Below are positions 25,038-32,839 of a stretch of DNA of 64,000 nt, piece after piece. Made by a program: the position numbers and the translations under genes. Source of the DNA: TMP-24 sp041397305 (GTDB lineage: Bacteria; Pseudomonadota; Alphaproteobacteria; Rhodobacterales; Rhodobacteraceae); assembly GCA_041397305.1 (NCBI GenBank), contig JAWKWX010000003.1, positions 1-64,000 on the forward strand. The letters are read 5' to 3'. Each line of letters starts with the position of its first letter. Position 1 is the first letter of the stretch. The notes below the pieces were generated by a model, which saw only the letters and a program-made list of their open reading frames with translations, had not been told where the DNA came from and ran no database searches.

Positions 25038-25988
25038 TCAGAAGCTGATCTCGGCCAGCGTCGCCCGGTGGTCCGACGGCCAGGGATCGACGGCCAGGTC
25101 GGTGCGCGGCCCGGTCTCGCCGACGATCCAGGCGCCTGTCACCTTCAGGTCGGCGGCCCTGGCAAAGGCAAAATCGATCCGGTCGTGATGATCCTCGGGG
25201 TCCTTCTCGTCGCCCTGCGGCGTCCAGGTGAAGGCAGGTTTCGCCACCGGATCGGGATTGGCCGCACGGTAAGTGTCAATGAAGCCCGCTTCCGACAGGC
25301 GATGGGTGGTCGGCCATTCGACCTTCACCGGTTGCTGGCCCGCCGCCACCGCCGCCTCGGTCCAGTCATATTCCGACGGTTCGTTGAAATCCCCGAAGAC
25401 GAAGACCGCCGCCGCCCCCTCTGCCGCCTTCATATCGTCGAACAGAAGGTCCATCGCCGGGCCGCGTGTCCTGTTGGCCCAGTCCTGTGCCTCTGCCTCG
25501 GTCTTGATGAAGGGCGCCGGGCCATATTCGATGCCCAGAAGCTGGTAGGGCTGATAGGGCTCATCATCGTGATGGATGTTGAAGGCCCAGACCGTCTGGC
25601 CGTTCACGTCGATCGGCACGCCCAGATCATGGGCCGAGGCCGGGCCGATCGGATAGCGCGACAGGATCGCATTGGCCCAGAGCGCGATATTTTCCTGCGT
25701 CTGGTCGTAATAGTAATAGCCCATCGCCTCGGCGATTTCCCTGGCGACCGAGGGCCCGCCCGCCGGGCAGCTCTCGGCGGTGCAATCGTCCCCCTCGATC
25801 CGGGTTTCCTGCAGGCCGACGATATCGGGATTGGCGGCCTTCAGGACCGCGACGGTTTCCTCGACCCCCTTGCCGTCATTCGCACCGCCGCCATAGATGT
25901 TGAAGCTCATGATCCTGAGCGTGGTTTCCGCCGCGGCCGGTGTGGCCAGAAGCCCCGCCGCCAGCGCGGCGATTATTTGTCCTTGCAT
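25038..25988 (-). CDS. Exported endonuclease/exonuclease/phosphatase family protein
   Basis: A 316-residue periplasmic or secreted phosphodiesterase of the EEP fold. Signal peptide at residues 1-~21 (IIAALAAGLLATPAAA). Catalytic motifs: MSFNIYGGG, VGLQET (Glu metal ligand), GDFNEPS, HHDRIDF, and PSDHRATLAEI (His-Asp). Substrate may be nucleic acid, lipid head group or inositol phosphate; the sequence does not decide. A BetI-like operator lies about 65 bases upstream. It converges with the M50 gene. Confidence 0.88.
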   Translation of the reverse strand: MQGQIIAALAAGLLATPAAAETTLRIMSFNIYGGGANDGKGVEETVAVLKAANPDIVGLQETRIEGDDCTAESCPAGGPSVAREIAEAMGYYYYDQTQENIALWANAILSRYPIGPASAHDLGVPIDVNGQTVWAFNIHHDDEPYQPYQLLGIEYGPAPFIKTEAEAQDWANRTRGPAMDLLFDDMKAAEGAAAVFVFGDFNEPSEYDWTEAAVAAGQQPVKVEWPTTHRLSEAGFIDTYRAANPDPVAKPAFTWTPQGDEKDPEDHHDRIDFAFARAADLKVTGAWIVGETGPRTDLAVDPWPSDHRATLAEISF

Positions 25989-26051
25989 ATGTGCCTCCCT
26001 GTTTCGGGCCGGGGCAGGCTAGCGCGGGACGAGATTCGGGGGAAGTTTATT

Positions 26052-26071
26052 TTGACTGACTATTCAATAAA
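26052..26071. promoter_or_regulatory. BetI/TetR-like operator without a regulator gene nearby
   Basis: TTGACTGACTATTCAATAAA matches 16 of 20 positions of the choline-repressor (BetI) consensus as I recall it (TTGATTGRACRTYCAATYAA). It lies 64 bases upstream of the exported EEP phosphodiesterase gene and overlaps the end of a small open frame. No betI or other bet gene is in the window. Confidence 0.35.
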
Positions 26072-26237
26072 CATCTCGGACACCCTGCAACCGGGCAAGA
26101 CCCTGCGCGGCAGCGCGCTCTGCCACCATCGCCAGCAGGGGACGGTCGGAGCGATAGGTCAGACCGGCAAGGATCAACGCCAGGCCCGGACCGGTCCCGG
26201 GCGCGTAGCGCAGGTTTGCATGGGGCGGAACGTTCAT
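26064..26237 (-). CDS. Possible small protein, 57 residues
   Basis: Open frame starting MNVPPHANLRYAPGTGPG and ending GLARLQGVRDVY, 26 bases downstream of nadE on the same strand. It contains an Arg/Leu-rich second half (YRSDRPLLAMVAERAAAQ) that looks like an amphipathic helix. No family recognised. Support is only position, reading frame and plausible composition. Confidence 0.35.
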   Translation of the reverse strand: MNVPPHANLRYAPGTGPGLALILAGLTYRSDRPLLAMVAERAAAQGLARLQGVRDVY

Positions 26238-26262
26238 GATCCCCCTCCCCGCCGGACCAATC

Positions 26263-27936
26263 TCAGCTTCCGTCGCGCCAGCGGTTCACGATCGGATAGC
26301 GGCGGTCCAGCCAGAAGGCCTTGCGGGTCAGCCGGATGCCCGGCGCGCATTGATAGCGCTTCCATTCGGCACCGAAAAGCAGGGCCTCGACCTTCTTGAC
26401 CACTTCCCGCTCGAACCCTGCCGCGACCACTTCCTCGACCGACTGGTCGCCCTCGACCAGCCGTTCGAGGATCGCGTCCAGAACCGGATAGGGCGGCAGG
26501 CTGTCCTCGTCCTTCTGGTTGGCGCGAAGTTCCGCCGACGGCGGCTTGTCGATCACCCGGTCCGGGATCACCGCCCCCTTCGGCCCCTTCATCCACGCCC
26601 GGTGATGGCCGTTCCGCCAGCGACAGGTCTCGAACACCCGGGTCTTGTAAAGGTCCTTCAGCGGGTTGTAGCCGCCCGCCATGTCGCCGTAGATCGTGGC
26701 ATATCCCACCGCCATTTCCGACTTGTTGCCGGTCGTCAGCAGCATCTCGCCGAACTTGTTCGACAGCGCCATCAGCAGCAGGCCGCGCAGCCGCGACTGG
26801 ATATTTTCTTCCGGGATGCCCGGCTTCGTACCGTCAAACAGCGGCGCCAGCGCCGCGCCCACCGCGCCACGAGCGCCCTCGATGGAAATCCTGTCCAGCC
26901 GGCAGCCGAGCGCCGCCGCCACCGACGCGGCATCCTGCAGCGAATGGTCCGAGGTGAATTCCGAGGGCAGCATCACGCAGCGCACATTCTCAGGCCCGAC
27001 CGCATCGGTCGCGACCGTCGCCACCAGCGCCGAATCGATCCCGCCCGACAGGCCGAGCAGCACCTTCGCAATCCCGCTCTTGCCCAGATAATCGCGCAAG
27101 GCCTCGACCATGGCGCGGTAATCCTGTTCCCATTCGTCCGGCAAGGGTTCGACCTCCTGCCGGAGCGCCCGCCAGCCCTGCGGGCCGCGCTCGAAATCCA
27201 GATGCCGGATGCATTCGTCGAAAGGCGGCATCTGCAGCGCCAGTTCCACGCCGGGGTTCAGCACGAAACTGCCGCCGTCGAAGATCTGGTCATCCTGCGC
27301 GCCGACCATGTTGAGATAGATCAGCGGCAGCTTCGTCTCGATCACGCGGCTGACCATCAGCGCCACGCGCCGGTCGTACTTGTTGCGATAATAGGGCGAG
27401 CCGTTCGGAACCAGCAGCACCTCCGCCCCGGTCTCGGCCAGCGTTTCGGTCACATCGTCATACCAGGCATCCTCGCAGATCGGCGTGCCGATCCTGAGAG
27501 GGCCGATCCGGTAGGGGCCGGACACCTCGCCCGAGGTGAAAAGCCGCGCCTCGTCAAAGACCGTGTCGTTCGGCAGATGGTGCTTCAGCACCCGCGCCAC
27601 GACCTTGCCGCCTTCCATCACCCAATAGGCATTGTAAAGCCGCTCGCCCACCGCCCAGGGCCCGCCGATGCCGAGCGCCGGGCCATCGGCGCAATCAAGC
27701 GCCAGCTGTTCCAGCGCCGCGATCGCCTCGCGGTGGAAGGCGGGCTTCAGGATCAGGTCGCGGGTCTGATAGCCGGTGATGAACATCTCGGTCAGCGCCA
27801 CCATGCGGGCGCCCGCACGTTTGCCCTCCTCCCAGGCGGCGCGGGCCCTGGCGGCATTGGCGGCTATGGCACCCACCGTGGGGTTCAACTGGCACAAAGT
27901 CAGGCGGAAGCTCTCGGTCATCTGGTCCTCGGTCAT
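26263..27936 (-). CDS. nadE: Glutamine-dependent NAD+ synthetase
   Basis: Converts deamido-NAD+ to NAD+ using glutamine nitrogen. The 557-residue protein has an N-terminal nitrilase-like glutaminase domain (Glu in LTEMFITGYQ, Lys in LKHHLPN, nucleophile Cys in PICEDAW). Its synthetase domain has the PP-loop GLSGGIDSAL and TTGNKSEMAVGYATIYGD. The start is ATG 27936 or 27921. The frame stays open upstream through the antisense strand of the MORN gene, but homology begins here. Confidence 0.96.
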   Translation of the reverse strand: MTEDQMTESFRLTLCQLNPTVGAIAANAARARAAWEEGKRAGARMVALTEMFITGYQTRDLILKPAFHREAIAALEQLALDCADGPALGIGGPWAVGERLYNAYWVMEGGKVVARVLKHHLPNDTVFDEARLFTSGEVSGPYRIGPLRIGTPICEDAWYDDVTETLAETGAEVLLVPNGSPYYRNKYDRRVALMVSRVIETKLPLIYLNMVGAQDDQIFDGGSFVLNPGVELALQMPPFDECIRHLDFERGPQGWRALRQEVEPLPDEWEQDYRAMVEALRDYLGKSGIAKVLLGLSGGIDSALVATVATDAVGPENVRCVMLPSEFTSDHSLQDAASVAAALGCRLDRISIEGARGAVGAALAPLFDGTKPGIPEENIQSRLRGLLLMALSNKFGEMLLTTGNKSEMAVGYATIYGDMAGGYNPLKDLYKTRVFETCRWRNGHHRAWMKGPKGAVIPDRVIDKPPSAELRANQKDEDSLPPYPVLDAILERLVEGDQSVEEVVAAGFEREVVKKVEALLFGAEWKRYQCAPGIRLTRKAFWLDRRYPIVNRWRDGS

Positions 27937-28092
27937 CTGCGCGTTTCTATGCCACTTGTCCGACCAAGGGGAAGGCTTGCGATTGCCGACCGGGGACCGC
28001 CCGGTCGCGCGGCGCTTGTCTCGCCCCCGCCCTGCCTTTAAGTTCACCCCGTCCCGCGCCCTCCTGCCGGGATCTTGTGCAAGGCGGTTTCG

Positions 28093-29544
28093 ATGAAGGC
28101 ATTTTCGACAGGACTGGCGGCGGCCCTTATCGCGGGCGTCACGCTCGCGGCACCCGGGATCGCCGCGGCGCAGGATGTCGTGACCAAGCAGTATGAGGAT
28201 GGCGGCGTCTACGAAGGCACGTTCAAGGACGGCAAGCAGCACGGGCGCGGCACTTACCGGCTGCCGAACGGCTATGTCTACGAAGGCGACTGGGTCGAGG
28301 GCGAGATCCTCGGCCAGGGCAAGGCCACCTATCCCAACGGCTCGGTCTACGAAGGCCAGTTCAGGAAGGGCCGCCCCGACGGCAAGGGCAAGATCACCTA
28401 TGCCGACGGTTCGACCTACGAAGGCGACTGGGTGGCGGGCGAGATCGAGGGCGAGGGCACGGCGACCTATGCCAATGGCTCGGTCTATACCGGCCATTTC
28501 ACCAAGGCGCTGCATGACGGCAAGGGCGTGATGACCGGGCCGGACGGCTATCGCTATGAAGGCGACTGGGCAAAGGGCGTGAAGGAAGGCCAGGGCAAGA
28601 TCACCTATCCCGACGGCGCGACCTACGAAGGCCAGATGATCGGTGGCCAGCGGGGTGGCACCGGCACGCTGCGGCTTGCCAACGGGCTGACCTACGAAGG
28701 CACCTGGGCCGACGGCCAGATGAACGGCACCGGGCGGCTCGTCCAGCCGAACGGCGATGTCTACGAAGGGCCGCTCAAGGGGGGCAAGCGGCATGGCAAG
28801 GGCCGGGTGACCTATGCCAACGGCGATGTCTATGACGGCGGTTTCGTCGACGACAAGCGCTCGGGTCAGGGCAGCTTCAAGGGCAAGGATGGCTATGCCT
28901 ACGAAGGCGAATGGAAAGACGGCCAGATCAGCGGCAGCGGCAAGGTCACCTACCCCGACGGCTCTGTCTATGAAGGCCAGTTCCTGAACGATGCCGCCGA
29001 CGGCACCGGCAAGATCACCTACAAGGACGGCTCGACCTATGAGGGCGGCTGGAAGGCCGGCGTGATCGAGGGCGAGGGCAAGGCCACCTATGCCAACGGC
29101 CTCGTCTACGAAGGCGGCTTCCTTCGGGGCAAGAACCACGGCAAGGGCAAGATGACCTATCCCGATGGTTATACCTATGAAGGCGACTGGAAGGACGGCA
29201 ACCGCGACGGTCAGGGGATCGCGACCTATGCCGACGGCACCGTCTATACCGGCGGCTTCGTGAAGGGCCAGCGCGAGGGCCAGGGCGAGATCGTGATGAA
29301 GGACGGTTTCCGCTACACCGGCGGCTGGAAGGGCGGCGAGATGGATGGCGTGGGCACCGCCACCTACCCCAACGGCGATATCTATGAAGGCGAATTCCGC
29401 AACGGTCGCCGCCAGGGCAAGGGCACGATGCGCTATGCCTCCGGCCAGACCGCGACCGGCACCTGGACCGAAGGCGCGCTGACCGAGGAAGCCCCCGCCG
29501 CGGCGGAAGGCGAAGCCGCACCGGCCGAGGGCACCGGCAACTGA
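28093..29544 (+). CDS. Secreted MORN-repeat protein
   Basis: A 483-residue exported protein. Signal peptide at ~1-27 (STGLAAALIAGVTLAAPGIA, AAA-QD). The rest is about 18 full 23-residue MORN repeats plus a partial one (consensus G.VYEG.F.DGK..GKG..TYPD), ending in an Ala/Glu/Pro-rich tail. MORN repeats form an elongated beta sheet that often binds lipids or partner proteins at membranes. In DNA it is a diverged 69-base tandem repeat. Function unknown; an exported MORN protein may act at the periplasmic face or cell surface. Confidence 0.93.
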   Translation: MKAFSTGLAAALIAGVTLAAPGIAAAQDVVTKQYEDGGVYEGTFKDGKQHGRGTYRLPNGYVYEGDWVEGEILGQGKATYPNGSVYEGQFRKGRPDGKGKITYADGSTYEGDWVAGEIEGEGTATYANGSVYTGHFTKALHDGKGVMTGPDGYRYEGDWAKGVKEGQGKITYPDGATYEGQMIGGQRGGTGTLRLANGLTYEGTWADGQMNGTGRLVQPNGDVYEGPLKGGKRHGKGRVTYANGDVYDGGFVDDKRSGQGSFKGKDGYAYEGEWKDGQISGSGKVTYPDGSVYEGQFLNDAADGTGKITYKDGSTYEGGWKAGVIEGEGKATYANGLVYEGGFLRGKNHGKGKMTYPDGYTYEGDWKDGNRDGQGIATYADGTVYTGGFVKGQREGQGEIVMKDGFRYTGGWKGGEMDGVGTATYPNGDIYEGEFRNGRRQGKGTMRYASGQTATGTWTEGALTEEAPAAAEGEAAPAEGTGN

Positions 29545-30013
29545 GCGGGCGCGCATCCGGCCAGTGCCGGGAAGGCGCGGCAGGCATCACCGAGGTGAGG
29601 CCCGACTGGCTCGACCTTCCCGACGCGGGGCGGATCGAGGCGGCGACGCTTTCGTCCTTCTTTCGTCGCACGTCCTGCCCGACCCCGCACCGCGCGCCCG
29701 GGGGACCGACCCGGGGCGGGCGTGACCCGCGCACGGTGGCGGTCACCGATCCGACGTTCAAGCGCGACGCAGATGACCTGCTTGTCCGCCATCGGGGCCA
29801 CCCGCCCGCGCGGCCTCCGCTGCGCCCCTATAGCTGCGCTGAAGGCGGGCCCCGAACCGGGCCGGGCCTTTCTCGATCGGGTCCGCACCGACCCCGCCAA
29901 TAGGTTCAGGATTGGGCCGCCAACGGGCTCGACGAAGCCCGCAAGGGCTGCCCCGACAGGATCGAGGCATTATGCGCAGCATCGACCGCTGACCGCGCCC
30001 CGGCCCACCCGGC
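29545..30013. other. 469-base gap with no supported gene
   Basis: Only short, compositionally odd frames exist on both strands, with stops every few dozen codons. A plus-strand stretch near 29915-30050 (LDEARKGCPDRIEAL) looks coding-like but lacks a start or family match. It could be a decayed gene, a mis-sequenced one, or plain intergenic DNA between convergent genes. Confidence 0.5.
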
Positions 30014-30751
30014 CTATGTCGTCCGCCGCGCGCTGCGGAACCGCGCGGGCTGAACGGCATCCGCCTCGGGGCGCGCAATAAACCCGGCGCCGCACAGAAG
30101 TTCGACCGCCAGCGCGCCATAATCCGCATTGCCGTGATTGTTGTCGGGCGCCCGCAGCGCGTCAGGCAGCGCCCTGCCCGTCCCGGCAATCTCGGCGCAG
30201 GGATCGAGCGTCGCTATCCCCGCCTCCTGCATCATCGCAAGGATCCCGTTCCGGAAGTCCACCATATTGCCCTCTTCCGACATCAGGGGCGGGGCGACCA
30301 GAAGCGTCGGCACCTGCCGCGACAGGCGCTTGAGCATGTCGATATGCGCCTGGCGGAAGGCGCGGGCGTAAGCCCGCATCATGCCGCGCGACACGAAATG
30401 CGCCCCGCAATCGGCGTCGAACTCCTCTTGCCTGGTCCGGTGCCCGTCGATGCCGAACATCGGCAGGATGCGGCCGAGGTGAAAGCCGAAGGTCGCGATG
30501 ACCGGCAATCCGGGATGCGGCAGCTTCTCGAACCCGTTCTGCGCCTTGAATCCGTTCACCCGCGCCTGGGCCGCGCCGCGCCCGACGATGCCCCGCGACG
30601 GATTGAACCGCACCAGCCCCATATGCCAGAAATTCCCCGACAGCGACAGAATCGCCGTGCGCAGCCCCAGCCGGTCGCAGCCTTCCTGCAGCGCGATCGC
30701 GTGGCTGTCGCCAAGGACGATGGCGTCGGGGGGCGCGACCTCAATGCTCAT
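30014..30751 (-). CDS. SGNH/GDSL-like hydrolase domain protein
   Basis: A 245-residue protein starting MSIEVAPPDAIVLGDSH. GDSH is the block I Ser of SGNH hydrolases. A Gly-Asn (SLSGNFWHMG) and a C-terminal DNNHGNADYG could supply the remaining catalytic residues. It starts inside the end of the upstream GSCFA gene (11-base overlap), so the two are translationally coupled and probably work on the same surface glycan or ester. Confidence 0.7.
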   Translation of the reverse strand: MSIEVAPPDAIVLGDSHAIALQEGCDRLGLRTAILSLSGNFWHMGLVRFNPSRGIVGRGAAQARVNGFKAQNGFEKLPHPGLPVIATFGFHLGRILPMFGIDGHRTRQEEFDADCGAHFVSRGMMRAYARAFRQAHIDMLKRLSRQVPTLLVAPPLMSEEGNMVDFRNGILAMMQEAGIATLDPCAEIAGTGRALPDALRAPDNNHGNADYGALAVELLCGAGFIARPEADAVQPARFRSARRTT

Positions 30752-31835
30752 TGAACGCCTCCAGCACCATCTCCTCGCAGACCAGCTCCTCGGCCGCCAT
30801 CGCCGCCTCGACCGCCGCCTCGTCGGCCGCCTCGTCCGGCCCTGCCGCGCCGCCTTCATGCGCCTTCGCACCGTCAAGCCTGAGCCCGGCGAAGAAATGC
30901 CCCATCACCTGCGCCACCCCCACCGGCTCCACCGACCTGAGGTTCGGCGCATAGAAGGCCCCGCGCGTCGGCGCGCCGGTGATGATCTCGTAGGAAGGGA
31001 AGTAATCGACGCCTTCATCCGCCGCCTGCAATTCGCCCGCCACCGCGCGCAGCACCGATTTCGAATAGGTGGTCGCCACCAGCACATGCCCGCCCGAGGC
31101 CGTGGCCGTCAAAGGCACCGGCGAGACCGTCAGCAAGACCCGGATCGCGGGATTGAGCCCGCGCAACAGCGCCAGCGCCGCCCGCATGTCCGCCTCGACC
31201 CGGGCAAAGCCGTAATTGCGGAAGGCATGCCGCTCGGCGTCGAACGCCCCCGCGAGGGTTCCGGGGCACAGCGCATAGGGCTGGCCCGTCTCGGCATTCT
31301 CCCAGCCCTCGGTCAGGCCGAGCGTGAAGACGAACACATCCGCCCGCCCGACCGACCGCGCCACCGCACGCGCCATCGAGGCCCGGCTGAGGATCGCCTC
31401 ACGCGCGCTGTCGAACCCGCCGGGCTCGATCGCGGGGCGAAGCGAATCGAAATGGCGGCCGTTCTCTTCCCAAATCTCCGGCGCATCCGGCGCCACTTCG
31501 CCGCTCGCGAGCTGCAGCAGCAGCCTCAGCTGCGCCGCCGTATAGACATTGCCGGTCCGGGCCGAGAAAATTCCGTAATTATATTCCCGCGCGAGGTCAT
31601 GCGGGGTCCGGCGCGGCGCGGGCTCGGCGTTCAGCCAGTTCAACCCGCGTTCCACCAGCGCCCGGCTGATATGTTGCGCAAAGCAGGAGCCATAGGTCGA
31701 AAAGCGCGCGTCCTGCGGCAGGCTCCAGCGGCTTCGCCACAGGCCCGCAAGGCCGAACACCCCGGCCTCGGCAACGCCGCTCCGCCAGAAAGCCTCCTGC
31801 GGCAGATCACTGTAGGGGTTGGTCTTTTGCGGCAC
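30741..31835 (-). CDS. GSCFA domain-containing protein
   Basis: A 364-residue protein with the family-naming motif in FSTYGSCFAQHISRAL (~45-60), GIFSARTGNVYTAAQL, FVFTLGLTEGW and LTVSPVPLTAT. GSCFA proteins are SGNH-like predicted esterases/transferases linked to capsule or surface polysaccharide loci; activity is not established. The C-terminus is Ala/Glu-rich. The start codon is GTG at 31835. It overlaps the SGNH gene downstream. Confidence 0.92.
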   Translation of the reverse strand: MPQKTNPYSDLPQEAFWRSGVAEAGVFGLAGLWRSRWSLPQDARFSTYGSCFAQHISRALVERGLNWLNAEPAPRRTPHDLAREYNYGIFSARTGNVYTAAQLRLLLQLASGEVAPDAPEIWEENGRHFDSLRPAIEPGGFDSAREAILSRASMARAVARSVGRADVFVFTLGLTEGWENAETGQPYALCPGTLAGAFDAERHAFRNYGFARVEADMRAALALLRGLNPAIRVLLTVSPVPLTATASGGHVLVATTYSKSVLRAVAGELQAADEGVDYFPSYEIITGAPTRGAFYAPNLRSVEPVGVAQVMGHFFAGLRLDGAKAHEGGAAGPDEAADEAAVEAAMAAEELVCEEMVLEAFNEH

Positions 31836-31993
31836 GGTCCCGTCCTTTGCTCTCAGCCACCAGAATAGCGGAGGGCATCGGCCTGTCCACCGCGAAGGCG
31901 GGGCAGGCCCGGGCCGCTATGCGCAGGCTCCGGGTCGTGTTTCGACCGCGCCCGAGCGACGATCAGGCCAGAATGCCACCGTGGAGGACCAAC

Positions 31994-32593
31994 GTGACCG
32001 GCGACACCCCCGCCCTTCTTCTCTTCCTTCTCCCCCTGGCCTACAGCCCCGGCCCCGGCAATCTCTACTTTGCCGCAAACGGCGCGCGGTTCGGCTGGCG
32101 GGCCACCCTTCCGGCAAACGCGGGCTACCATCTGGCGACCTGGGCAGTGACCGCGGCCATCGGTCTGGGCTTCGCCTCGGCGGCTGACACGGCCCCCGCC
32201 CTGCTCGAGGCGTTGCGCTGGTGCGGCGCGGCCTATGTGCTCTACCTCGCCTGGGGCTTTCTGCGCGCCCCGACATCCGGCCCCACCCTGCGCCACACCA
32301 CCCGCTCCGGCGCCCGGGAAGGCGCGCTCCTCCTTCTCTTCAACCCCAAGGCCTATGTGATCATCGCGCTGATGTTCAGCCAGTTCCTGCCCGCCAGCCC
32401 GGCGGGGCACGCTGGCCCGGTCCTCTGGATCACCACGATCTTCACCCTGAACAACCTTCTGGCATTCCTCGCCTGGACGCTGGCCGGGGACCGTCTCGCC
32501 GCCCGCTTCCGCGACGACAGCGCCGCGCGGCAGCTCAACCTGCTCTTCGGGCTGACGCTTGCGGCGGTGGCGATCTGGATGGCGCTGCGCTAG
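31994..32593 (+). CDS. LysE/RhtB-family amino-acid exporter
   Basis: A 199-residue, six-TM exporter with the family N-terminal signature LPLAYSPGPGNLYFAANGARFGWRA and NPKAYVIIALMFSQFLP in the middle. A GGAGG ribosome site 6 bases upstream selects the GTG at 31994; longer in-frame starts (31973, 31847) add unrelated sequence. Substrate probably a neutral or basic amino acid. It lies upstream of the leuA leader. Confidence 0.88.
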   Translation: MTGDTPALLLFLLPLAYSPGPGNLYFAANGARFGWRATLPANAGYHLATWAVTAAIGLGFASAADTAPALLEALRWCGAAYVLYLAWGFLRAPTSGPTLRHTTRSGAREGALLLLFNPKAYVIIALMFSQFLPASPAGHAGPVLWITTIFTLNNLLAFLAWTLAGDRLAARFRDDSAARQLNLLFGLTLAAVAIWMALR

Positions 32594-32670
32594 CCAGGAC
32601 CACGGATTTCTCCGCCGATCCCGGGATTTTCCGCTTTTCCTTTCCGTCAAGGCACGTATAGTCCGGCGCC

Positions 32671-32760
32671 ATGACGCGAAGCCTGGTTCAGTTCTCAGCC
32701 ATTTCGGGTGCCTCCCGCGCCCTGCCGCTTCGCGGGCTCCTTCTTCTTACTGGCCTCTGA
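32671..32760 (+). CDS. leuL: leuA leader peptide
   Basis: A 29-residue open frame (start TRSLVQFS, end GLLLLTGL-stop) with four consecutive Leu codons and three more nearby, located 80 bases before leuA. It follows a TATAGT -10-like box (32657-32662) by 8 bases. An inverted repeat (CGGCGCG/CGCGCCG, 32771-32802) lies between its stop and leuA. The layout is that of leucine-dependent attenuation, as known for leu operons: ribosome stalling at Leu codons would change downstream folding. Confidence 0.75.
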   Translation: MTRSLVQFSAISGASRALPLRGLLLLTGL

Positions 32761-32839
32761 GCGTGCCATCCGGCGCGACCGCTCAGGGGTGTCAGCGCGC
32801 CGAGATGAAGAAGCCAGAGAACCAACACAGAGACAGACC

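Noticed and set aside
28190..29460. MORN DNA tandem array considered as CRISPR or satellite
   Set aside because: Units are diverged, 69 bases, in frame and encode a protein repeat; there are no unique spacers between constant repeats.
27937..29556. Very long minus-strand open frame continuing upstream of nadE, antisense to the MORN gene
   Set aside because: Repetitive Ala/Val/Gly translation that mirrors the 69-base MORN repeat; the plus strand has a signal peptide and clear MORN motifs, and nadE homology starts at 27936.
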